Shown here in pieces: positions 1 to 6,421 of a DNA stretch of 11,687 nucleotides. Each line of letters opens with the position of its first letter. The first letter of the stretch is position 1. Origin of the DNA: Acholeplasmataceae bacterium (GTDB taxonomy: Bacteria; Bacillota_I; Bacilli_A; ML615J-28; CAG-698); the NCBI GenBank assembly GCA_012841765.1, contig DUUA01000137.1:1-11687 (forward strand). The letters are read 5' to 3'. The notes below the pieces were generated by a model, which had not been told where the DNA came from, did no database searches, and worked only from the letters and a program-made list of their open reading frames with translations. A program made the translations under genes and the position numbers.

Positions 1-723
1 AATGTTACGATTAAAGTATTGAAGATTGTTGGGAATGTGTTTTTTTATTTAGTAATTATATTTTTATTAATTTTTTCAATTGCAAATATTAAAGTAAAAA
101 AAGAGAGTGATGTGCCAAATGTATTTGGTAGAGGGTTCATTGCTGTAATTAGAGATTCCATGGAAGGAAACGAAGAAGATTCAATTAATGAAGGTGATTT
201 AATTTTTGTTAAAATGTTAGACGAAAAAGGAATTGCTAATTTAAAGATTGGTGACATTGTAACTTTTTTTGATTGGAATATTATGGCATTAAATACCCAT
301 AGAATTAAAGAAATTGTAATAGAAAACGATGAAGTTGTTAGAGTTTATACTCAAGGTGATAAGGCAGCTTTAAGTGCTGAATATGTTATTGATGGTAATA
401 ATTCAGGAAAACAATATGAAACAGTACTTGTTGATGATTTAAAAGCAAAGCAAACTTCAACATGGGCGAATGTTGGTGATACTTTAGTATTCATACAAAC
501 GCCAGTTGGTTTTGGGCTTGTTGTAATTGTACCAATAATATTATTAGTAGTATATCAAGCTGTAATATTAGTCCGTACAATTCTAGCAATAAACCGTAAT
601 AAACTTGAAGAAAAACATGCATTAGACAAAGAAGACACTTTAAAACAACTTGAGTCTGACAAAGAAAAAATGCGTGCAGAATTATTAGAAGAATTAAAAA
701 AAGAACAAAAAGAGAAAGAATAA
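1..723 (+). CDS. SipW-like signal peptidase I (S26B), 5' partial
   Basis: Membrane-bound serine peptidase that should cleave signal peptides of exported proteins on the outer face of the membrane. Numbering from a TTG at 19, there is an N-terminal membrane segment (about 6-24), a catalytic Ser47 in RDSMEG, His94 in NTHRIKEI, and Asp114 in TQGDKA. A His in place of the usual Lys is the mark of the archaeal/ER (Sec11) and SipW branch. A second membrane segment lies at about 163-190, followed by a Lys/Glu-rich cytoplasmic coiled coil to residue 234. The reading frame is open back to base 1 and has no Shine-Dalgarno sequence before the TTG, so the true start is probably upstream of the window. 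The residue after SME is Gly instead of the common Pro. The gene lies 25 bases before the AAA+ gene, in the same apparent operon as two-domain partners and TasA-like substrates. Family assignment is firm; the exact substrate is inferred. Confidence 0.88.
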   Translation, partial: NVTIKVLKIVGNVFFYLVIIFLLIFSIANIKVKKESDVPNVFGRGFIAVIRDSMEGNEEDSINEGDLIFVKMLDEKGIANLKIGDIVTFFDWNIMALNTHRIKEIVIENDEVVRVYTQGDKAALSAEYVIDGNNSGKQYETVLVDDLKAKQTSTWANVGDTLVFIQTPVGFGLVVIVPIILLVVYQAVILVRTILAINRNKLEEKHALDKEDTLKQLESDKEKMRAELLEELKKEQKEKE

Positions 724-748
724 AATCTATTATAAATGAGGTAATACA

Positions 749-2284
749 ATGATTGAATTTGCAAGATATTATGTAGACTTCATTAGGGACTTATTGTCAA
801 ATATTTGGAAGTTTATTAGTAATATTTTCAAAGCATTTGCTGATTTAGTGTTTAATGACGTAGTATCATATTTTAGAGACTTAGCTCTTGCCAGCGAAGA
901 ATTTTACTTTTTAGATTGGCTAATTGCAGTTATTGTCATTGGACTTAATCTCGTTTTTTTAATCTTTTTAATCATTAGATTATATCAATTTTTAAGAAAA
1001 TATATTAAATTTGTTAGAAACGAATTAGAAAAAGATGAGTTACTTGAAGAAGTAGCTTTAATTACACAAAAAAATATAGAATTAGTTGATGAAAAAAATA
1101 AAATTTTAGCCCTTAAAATGGGTGTATCAACGGCCGGATTTGGTAGTTACTTAGATAGTAGTGCTACAAAAGGTATAGATAATAAAGCAACTAAAGATTC
1201 AAGGTTTATTAAGTTAACACAAGTTGACGAAGCTTATAAAAATCAAATTACTTCTGTTTCTATGGAAGTAGAAGAGATGATAGGATTACCTGAGTTAATA
1301 ACTCAATTTGTTAATTTTGCAGCTTCACGAATGAAATTATATTATGATCGTAAAACAATTGCTACTTATTTTTCAGGAATGGCAACTTCTAAAATAATAA
1401 TTTTAGAAGGTATTTCCGGAACAGGTAAAACAAGTTTGCCTTATTCAATGGGAAAATTCTTTAAAAATGACGCTGCTATAATTTCTGTGCAACCGTCTTG
1501 GCGTGATAAGTCAGAAATCATTGGTTATTTAAATGAATTTACTAAAAAGTTTAATGAGACAGATTTCTTAAAAGAATTATATGAAGCAACTTATCGTGAA
1601 GATTTAAATTTTATTGTTTTAGATGAGTTGAACTTAGCGAGAATAGAGTATTATTTTGCAGAGTTTTTATCAATGTTAGAAATGCCTGATATTAGCGAAT
1701 GGAAAATTGATATTGTTCCAGAGAGATTACCAACTGATCCAAAACATTTAGAAGAAGGAAAATTATTAGTTCCTCAAAATGTATGGTTTGTTGGAACAGC
1801 AAATAAAGATGATTCAACATTTACAATCACAGATAAAGTTTATGATAGAGCAATTTCTATTGTTATGGATACTAAAGCTGAATATATTGATGCTCCATAT
1901 ACCGAGAGCCTTAATATGAGTTATGATTATTTAGAAATATTATTTAATAATGCTATTAAAACTAATGATGTTAGTCCTAAAACAATGGATAAATTATCTA
2001 AACTAGATGAATTTATAACTAATAAATTTAGAATTACTTTTGGTAATCGTATTATCAAACAAATTAAAACTTTTGTTCCTGTATATATTGCTTGTGGTGG
2101 AGATGAATACGAGGGACTTGATTACATGGTTACTACAAAAATATTGAGAAAATTTGAAAGTTTAAATTTACCATTTTTAAAAGAAGAATTACAAGAATTA
2201 CTTGTAGTAATGGATAAATTATTTGGGAAAAATAAATTTAAAGAAAGTGCAGATTATATTAATAGTTTGTTGAAGCAAATTTAA
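749..2284 (+). CDS. Membrane-anchored McrB-like AAA+ NTPase
   Basis: Predicted AAA+ nucleotide-driven motor of 511 residues. Visible motifs in order: Walker A GISGTGKTS (221-229), Walker B FIVLDE (288-293) continuing into LNLARIEYYF, a sensor-1/McrB-type GTANKDD (349-355, with N352 and D355 matching the NxxD spacing of McrB), and a likely arginine finger R367 in VYDRA. This pattern fits the McrB/MoxR-like branch; whether it uses ATP or GTP cannot be read from the sequence. Unusually, the N-terminus has amphipathic helices (1-45), one clear transmembrane segment (about 55-76) and a short coiled coil (about 85-125) where McrB would carry a DNA-reading domain. The start is supported by GAGGT at 738-742. 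The next gene, a DUF2357-like protein 13 bases downstream, is the usual partner type for such ATPases. Its role in this secretion cluster is inferred: a membrane-tethered remodelling or assembly motor. Confidence 0.85.
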   Translation: MIEFARYYVDFIRDLLSNIWKFISNIFKAFADLVFNDVVSYFRDLALASEEFYFLDWLIAVIVIGLNLVFLIFLIIRLYQFLRKYIKFVRNELEKDELLEEVALITQKNIELVDEKNKILALKMGVSTAGFGSYLDSSATKGIDNKATKDSRFIKLTQVDEAYKNQITSVSMEVEEMIGLPELITQFVNFAASRMKLYYDRKTIATYFSGMATSKIIILEGISGTGKTSLPYSMGKFFKNDAAIISVQPSWRDKSEIIGYLNEFTKKFNETDFLKELYEATYREDLNFIVLDELNLARIEYYFAEFLSMLEMPDISEWKIDIVPERLPTDPKHLEEGKLLVPQNVWFVGTANKDDSTFTITDKVYDRAISIVMDTKAEYIDAPYTESLNMSYDYLEILFNNAIKTNDVSPKTMDKLSKLDEFITNKFRITFGNRIIKQIKTFVPVYIACGGDEYEGLDYMVTTKILRKFESLNLPFLKEELQELLVVMDKLFGKNKFKESADYINSLLKQI

Positions 2285-2297
2285 TTAGGAGAAAAAC

Positions 2298-4229
2298 ATG
2301 GCAAAAACTCTAGACAATTTAGATATTTTTTATCAAAATTATATTAATAATTTAACTGAATTAGAAAAAGATCAATTTGTTCAGGGATTTTACAGAGCTC
2401 TTGATGGTGGGGATAATACTCTTTACCAAAAGAATATGTCAGAAGTTAAAAATTTTGATGAGACATGGATAGATACAGTTGAGTCTTATTTTCCAAGTTT
2501 AGATAAAATTACTAGAAATCCGCGAACTGCTTTAAAATATAACGATGAAATAGTTCCTATTGAGAAAGCGAGAAAAGTTACTAGTCGTTCGATTAGACAC
2601 TTAGCTTCTCATACACATTTAATTAAAGAAGTTAGAGAAGATGGGACTATAATGCCTAAAAAAATCTTAGTATCAGAAGCTGACACGGAATATGGTACTT
2701 ATGAAAATAGATTTTTGATGACTTTAATTGAAAGATTATTTCTTTTTGTTAGGAATCGTTTAGATATAATAAAAGAAAATGTTGATTCTTATCAGAAAAG
2801 ACATTTTAATTATAAATCAAATTTTAGTTTGAATGAAACAATTGTAGAAATGGATTTTGATTTAGTAGTTAAAGATGGTTTGGATGATGTAAAAATTAAT
2901 GAATACAATAGAAAATTACTAGGGAGAGTTGAACACTTAGATAAATTAGTTTCTTCCTTAAGATCTTCTAACTTTATGGACTTAATGAAAAATCAAAAAC
3001 CAGTTAATACACCAATAATGAGAACACAAGTAATCCAAAAAAATGTAGATTTCAATAATGGATATCTACTGTGGCTTTTCTTAGATAGATATAATTTATT
3101 AACTTATGACGTAGTTGTTAATGAAAAAAACTTACGTTTTGATAAGTCGTATTTGTTAGATGTTAAGAAGCTTGCTTTAAGTTCATTTGCAATTGTTATT
3201 GCAAATCAGAAAAAAAGACAAACGCTTTATGATGATATTGAATTTAAAGAATATACGAAGAAAAGTTTTAAAACTAAATCAAAAGATTTAAGTGATACAG
3301 TTGATAGACCAGAAGGTATTGAAGTAGAAGATACAAGTATTAATCAATACTATTTCCAAGAATCAAAAAAATTATTTAGAAAAAACTTAGATGAACAAAT
3401 TAAAAATAGTAGTACTTTTGAAGTTGGCTTAAAAAGAGCTTTAAGAGATACTGTCAATATTTCTAACGCGATATTTTCTAGTCATTTTGAGTTAGAAGAA
3501 GATGTTGATATTTTCCAAAAACTTATTAAAAATGATGATCCGGAAGCTTTAATTGACGAAGCTAAATATAAAGCAAAGATTGCTAAACTAATTAGAGAAA
3601 CTAAAGAAGTTGATTATCGAAATTATATTAGATTAGAAAAGAAATTATTAAAAGAAATACAAGTTAATGATCAAAAATTAATAAATATTCTTTCTAAAAA
3701 ACAAGAAGATAAAATTGTTGCAACGTTAAGATTAGAAGAATTAAAGCAAGAAAAGATCATAGCTAATACGAATGAAAAAATACTTTCTGAAAAAGAAGCA
3801 TTTATTAATAAGTCTAAAGAAGAATTAAAAAATAAAAAAGCTGCAGTAGATGCTAAATTAAATGAAAGTTTAGAAAAAAAGAAAGAACTTGAGTTAAAGC
3901 GTCTTGAACTTGAACGTAATAATATTAAAGAAAGTTATAAAGAAAAAAGAGATGAAATTATTGCTTCTAGTGAAATAGAAAAATCATTAATTACTAAAGA
4001 ATTTGAGAGTCAACTTCAAGTTTTTGAAAAAGAACAAAATGATATTTACGCATTAGAAGAACAAAAATTGAAAGAGAAATTTATCGAGGAACTTAAGCAA
4101 TTAAAAAAAGATCAAGAAAGTCGAGAAATTCATATGCAACAAACACTTGCAGAAGAAAAGGCTAAAACTTTGGAATTAATTGAAAAAGCTTATGGAAGTT
4201 TAAGAGAGAATATTAATAATAAAGAGTAA
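2298..4229 (+). CDS. DUF2357-like McrC-type partner with long coiled-coil tail
   Basis: Cytoplasmic protein of 643 residues with no signal peptide or membrane segment. The first part resembles DUF2357 proteins that accompany McrB-like ATPases: a proline/arginine-rich strand (ITRNPRTAL near 75), then the signature YENRFLMTLIERL starting at Tyr135, and a conserved-looking LLWLFLDRY (257-265). From about 445 to 640 it is an almost uninterrupted Lys/Glu-rich coiled coil. DUF2357 proteins often end in a PD-(D/E)XK nuclease (DUF524/McrC type), but no convincing nuclease motif is visible here. The start has AGGAG at 2287-2291, six bases before the ATG. Position directly after the AAA+ gene suggests the two form one complex, with this protein as activator or adaptor and its coiled coil reaching other components. 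The domain call rests on remembered motif similarity, so it is less certain than the ATPase call. Confidence 0.65.
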   Translation: MAKTLDNLDIFYQNYINNLTELEKDQFVQGFYRALDGGDNTLYQKNMSEVKNFDETWIDTVESYFPSLDKITRNPRTALKYNDEIVPIEKARKVTSRSIRHLASHTHLIKEVREDGTIMPKKILVSEADTEYGTYENRFLMTLIERLFLFVRNRLDIIKENVDSYQKRHFNYKSNFSLNETIVEMDFDLVVKDGLDDVKINEYNRKLLGRVEHLDKLVSSLRSSNFMDLMKNQKPVNTPIMRTQVIQKNVDFNNGYLLWLFLDRYNLLTYDVVVNEKNLRFDKSYLLDVKKLALSSFAIVIANQKKRQTLYDDIEFKEYTKKSFKTKSKDLSDTVDRPEGIEVEDTSINQYYFQESKKLFRKNLDEQIKNSSTFEVGLKRALRDTVNISNAIFSSHFELEEDVDIFQKLIKNDDPEALIDEAKYKAKIAKLIRETKEVDYRNYIRLEKKLLKEIQVNDQKLINILSKKQEDKIVATLRLEELKQEKIIANTNEKILSEKEAFINKSKEELKNKKAAVDAKLNESLEKKKELELKRLELERNNIKESYKEKRDEIIASSEIEKSLITKEFESQLQVFEKEQNDIYALEEQKLKEKFIEELKQLKKDQESREIHMQQTLAEEKAKTLELIEKAYGSLRENINNKE

Positions 4230-4244
4230 TTAGGAGATGGTAAA

Positions 4245-4982
4245 ATGAAAACAAAGACACAAAAACAACTTATTGTTGTTTCAATAGTTTCATTTGTTGT
4301 TACTGTTTTCTTATTAACAAGTTCTATTTTTGCTTGGATTTCAATATCTAAAAAAGCAAATGGCTCTTTTATAGTGAATACAACAGATATTAGTTCAGAT
4401 TCAGAATTTTATTTATACAAAGATTCTGCTTTTGCTGGTAGTGGAACTAAATTAATTAGTGATGAATGCACTGCTCCTGGAGAAGAACAATGCTTTCAAA
4501 AGATAATTAATCCACAAGTTAGTCAGATTATTAGTCCCGATATAAAACCATCAGATAGAATGAGCTTTGCTTTAAAAATAGTAAATTTAAGTTCTGTTAA
4601 TACTACTTTAAGATTATCTTTTGGTGGTATAGTTTCAACAGGATTTAATGAAGAATATAATAAAATTCAAAGAGCATTTCTTTATGAAATTACAGGAATC
4701 AGATATCTTAATAGTGGAATTGAAGGTAATGATATTAAAGCTTCTGCTGATACGACTTCTATGCATTTTCATAATAATGAATTATCACGATACATTTTAC
4801 TTGAAGATTTTGAACTAAAGAAAAATGGAAATGAAAATGATCGAGCAGTAATATATTTTGATTTGTATTATGATGAAAATATTTATGGAATGGATGAATT
4901 ATTAGTATCAACTGGAAATTCTAATGCTTTTATGAATCAAACCTTTATTATAGAAAAATTTTATATCGAGCTAGCTAGATAA
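4245..4982 (+). CDS. Secreted TasA/camelysin-like protein with SipW-type signal peptide
   Basis: Small exported protein of 245 residues. It starts with a basic tip (MKTKTQKQ), a hydrophobic stretch (9-30) and the junction SSIFAW at 26-31; Ala followed by Trp at the end of the hydrophobic core is typical of substrates of SipW-type peptidases (TasA, TapA, camelysin/CalY). The mature part begins with SKKANGSFIV and contains IKPSDRMSFALKIVN, comparable to the LKPGDK...F.N strand pattern of TasA-family beta-sandwich domains. Two cysteines (75 and 83) lie in a short loop and may form a disulfide. AGGAG at 4232-4236 supports the ATG. It overlaps the following signal peptidase gene by one base, which argues for co-translation of substrate and peptidase. 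A fibre or matrix subunit is the likely role; overall sequence identity to TasA looks low. Confidence 0.75.
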   Translation: MKTKTQKQLIVVSIVSFVVTVFLLTSSIFAWISISKKANGSFIVNTTDISSDSEFYLYKDSAFAGSGTKLISDECTAPGEEQCFQKIINPQVSQIISPDIKPSDRMSFALKIVNLSSVNTTLRLSFGGIVSTGFNEEYNKIQRAFLYEITGIRYLNSGIEGNDIKASADTTSMHFHNNELSRYILLEDFELKKNGNENDRAVIYFDLYYDENIYGMDELLVSTGNSNAFMNQTFIIEKFYIELAR

Positions 4983-5635
4983 TGAAAAAAATAAGTAAAT
5001 TTATTTTATACATCTTTGGCGGATTATTATTAGTACTAGCAATTGTTTTTATTATTTCTGGAACAAGATCAATTAAAAATAATTCTTTAATTAAAATTTT
5101 TGGAAAAAGTTATTCGATTGTGGAAACTGATTCAATGGAACCAACTATTTTGATTGGAGAAATTATCATTGTTGAAGAGATTTCTTATCAAGAAGTCAGA
5201 GAAATGCTTGATAACGGTGAACAACCAAATATAGTTTTTATTAACCACTTAGGACTAAAAATAGTTCATAGAGCTGTTGACCAAGATAGCTTAGGTATTA
5301 TCACTAAAGGTGATAATCCAAATATTACTTCAGTTGATTCAACAAGAGTAGTTGAAAGTAATCTTTTAGGTATTGTTGTTGGACAAACTAAAGCATTTGG
5401 GATTGGGAAATTTATTGTAAATTCTAGAAGTCTAATCTTTCTAATTGCAATAATAATGTTAGTTATTGTTTTAATTTTAGAAATAAGAAACGTATTTAAA
5501 CATTTAAAAGATAAAAAAGAAGAAGAATTAAATGAAAAGTTTAAATTAGAAAAAGAGAAACTAATCGAAGAACAAAAACATTTGTTAAAAAAAGAAATTG
5601 AAAATGAAATAAAAGAATCAGGTAGAAAAGATTAA
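4982..5635 (+). CDS. SipW-like signal peptidase I (S26B), second copy
   Basis: Second membrane serine peptidase of the Sec11/SipW branch, 217 residues and complete. It has an N-terminal membrane segment (about 8-27), catalytic Ser51 in TDSMEPT, His96 in VHRAVD and Asp111 in TKGDNP, then a second membrane segment (about 149-167) and a Lys/Glu-rich cytoplasmic coiled coil (170-217). The start ATG shares its first base with the last base of the preceding TAA, and no clear Shine-Dalgarno sequence precedes it, so translation is probably coupled to the TasA-like gene upstream. Unlike the first peptidase in the cluster it keeps the standard SMEP motif. The likely job is removing signal peptides from the SipW-type secreted proteins on either side; which peptidase serves which substrate is unknown. 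Confidence 0.9.
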   Translation: MKKISKFILYIFGGLLLVLAIVFIISGTRSIKNNSLIKIFGKSYSIVETDSMEPTILIGEIIIVEEISYQEVREMLDNGEQPNIVFINHLGLKIVHRAVDQDSLGIITKGDNPNITSVDSTRVVESNLLGIVVGQTKAFGIGKFIVNSRSLIFLIAIIMLVIVLILEIRNVFKHLKDKKEEELNEKFKLEKEKLIEEQKHLLKKEIENEIKESGRKD

Positions 5636-5636
5636 T

Positions 5637-5703
5637 ATTTGGCAAAACTAGAGAAATGTAGTGACGCACACCAATAGTACCTGAAATGGTTGCCAGTTAC
5701 ATC
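5637..5703 (+). ncRNA. Cyclic-di-GMP-I (GEMM-I) riboswitch aptamer
   Basis: The leader matches the GEMM-I consensus in order. GGCAAAAC (5641-5648) is followed by a hairpin at 5647-5662 with four pairs, one G-G mismatch and a closing pair around a GAAA tetraloop (5653-5656). Then come the hallmark GACGCA (5663-5668), a P3 element closed by ACCA (5670-5673) with TGGT (5687-5690) that contains the receptor-like CCTGAA (5680-5685), and the 3' consensus ATGGTTGCCAGTTAC (5686-5700). The tetraloop and CCTGAA/ATGG would make the known tetraloop-receptor contact. P3 is unusually short because the apical hairpin is missing. The element starts right after the stop codon of the peptidase gene and precedes the secreted-protein genes, so it should control those in response to c-di-GMP. 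Boundaries are approximate, and recognition was by eye without a covariance model. Confidence 0.8.
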
Positions 5704-5726
5704 TTTTTGATGAACTGGCTTTTATT
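5692..5726 (+). terminator. Intrinsic terminator overlapping the riboswitch aptamer
   Basis: The arm GCCAGTTACATC (5692-5703) pairs with GATGAACTGGC (5709-5719): 11 base pairs with a single bulged A, a TTTTT loop (5704-5708), then TTTTATT. This is a good rho-independent terminator by stem and T-run, although the T-run is broken by an A. The 5' arm is the same GCCAGTTAC that forms the 3' end of the c-di-GMP aptamer, so the two folds exclude each other. The ligand-bound aptamer should block the terminator, predicting an ON switch for the genes downstream. Without ligand, transcription from the upstream operon would end here. Confidence 0.75.
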
Positions 5727-5743
5727 ATCTAAAATATAAATTT

Positions 5744-5761
5744 AAAGGAGGTGCCAGTGTG
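5744..5761 (+). promoter_or_regulatory. Strong ribosome binding site deciding a GTG start
   Basis: AAAGGAGGTG (5744-5753) is a near-perfect Shine-Dalgarno sequence, the strongest in the window, and sits seven bases before a GTG start at 5759. It fixes the start of the first riboswitch-controlled gene, as no ATG lies at the right distance. The spacer contains GCCAGT (5753-5758), a repeat of the terminator/aptamer arm, which could pair with ACTGGC (5714-5719) and partly block initiation. Confidence 0.8.
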
Positions 5762-6421
5762 AAAAAAAGAACTTTAATCTTAACAATAATAATGATAATT
5801 ATTATGTTAACTTTAATTCCTATAACTGTTTATGCATGGATTTCATATACAAATGGAGTAGCTCTGGTTACCGTTAATAGCGGCTTTATTGATGTTAGTG
5901 TCAAAGCTAATGATGATCTAATTATTAATGGAGAGCTTACAGAAGATAATAGTTTAACGTATATAGATTTTACTAAAGATATTGTTGAAGATAGATCTAA
6001 AAGTGTCAATATAATAGCAACAACTTTTAAATTTAAAATTGAGAATTCTGAAAATTCATTAGAAGTTAAAAATAAAATTGATTTAACAAGTTTAGATAAT
6101 CAAAGCTTAATATATATAGTTATTAATGAGGGGAAAAACATTCTCCCAAACCACGAGTATGTTAATGATTACTACTTACATATTAATAATATTCTTGGTG
6201 GTGAAACAAATGAAACTCTCCAAAGACAATTAATTGTTTTAGAAAATTTAAATGTGATTAATACAATGCAAGAATTAATTCTTGAAGAGCAAGAAACAAT
6301 AGCTTTTCAAATAGTAATTTGGGGAGATTATGATTCATATACAGGTAGTAATTATTTAGAAGAAACTTATTTATTCAATGTTTTAATTCAAACTATACAA
6401 GCAGATGGTGTTTTCTCATGA
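5759..6421 (+). CDS. Secreted camelysin/TasA-like protein with SipW-type signal peptide
   Basis: Exported protein of 220 residues. The N-terminus has a basic tip (MKKR), a strongly hydrophobic core (5-24) and VYAW at 24-27, the Ala-Trp junction of SipW-type signal peptides. The mature protein opens with VTVNSGFIDVSVKAND, matching the short beta strand plus SG-x-[IL]-D/V-[VL] pattern found just after the signal in TasA/CalY proteins, and ends with a section including EEQETIAFQIVIWGDY, a beta strand typical of such sandwich folds. It starts at GTG behind a strong ribosome binding site and is the first gene after the c-di-GMP riboswitch and terminator, so it should be controlled by c-di-GMP. Its TGA stop overlaps the next ATG (ATGA), implying translational coupling. 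Probable fibre or matrix subunit; no catalytic motif seen. Confidence 0.75.
   Translation: MKKRTLILTIIMIIIMLTLIPITVYAWISYTNGVALVTVNSGFIDVSVKANDDLIINGELTEDNSLTYIDFTKDIVEDRSKSVNIIATTFKFKIENSENSLEVKNKIDLTSLDNQSLIYIVINEGKNILPNHEYVNDYYLHINNILGGETNETLQRQLIVLENLNVINTMQELILEEQETIAFQIVIWGDYDSYTGSNYLEETYLFNVLIQTIQADGVFS

Noticed and set aside
19..21. TTG as the start of the first peptidase gene
   Set aside because: The frame is open to base 1 (adding N-V-T-I-K-V) and there is no Shine-Dalgarno sequence before the TTG, so the real start is more likely upstream of the window.
45..257. Minus-strand open frame of 70 codons opposite the first peptidase
   Set aside because: Lies fully inside a well-supported gene, with no ribosome binding site or recognisable protein; a chance open frame.
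555..764. Minus-strand open frame of 69 codons
   Set aside because: Opposite the Lys/Glu-rich tail of the first peptidase; its Ser/Phe-rich product is the reverse complement of that tail, not a gene.
3540..3572. IDEAKYK (residues 419-425) as the ExK half of a PD-(D/E)XK nuclease
   Set aside because: No preceding PD/hydrophobic strand motif at the right distance, and the flanking sequence looks helical and leads into the coiled coil. Probably chance resemblance to DAKYK.
5633..5638. TAATAT as a -10 promoter box for the riboswitch
   Set aside because: No -35 at 16-18 bases (TTGAAA at 5598 is 29 bases away), and transcription starting from it would cut off the 5' side of the aptamer. Read-through from the upstream operon or a promoter inside the preceding gene is more likely.
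6419..6421. TGA read as tryptophan (Mycoplasma-type code)
   Set aside because: Read-through would add only two residues before TAA, TGG is used for Trp in every gene, and no in-frame TGA occurs elsewhere in the cluster, so the standard code is favoured.
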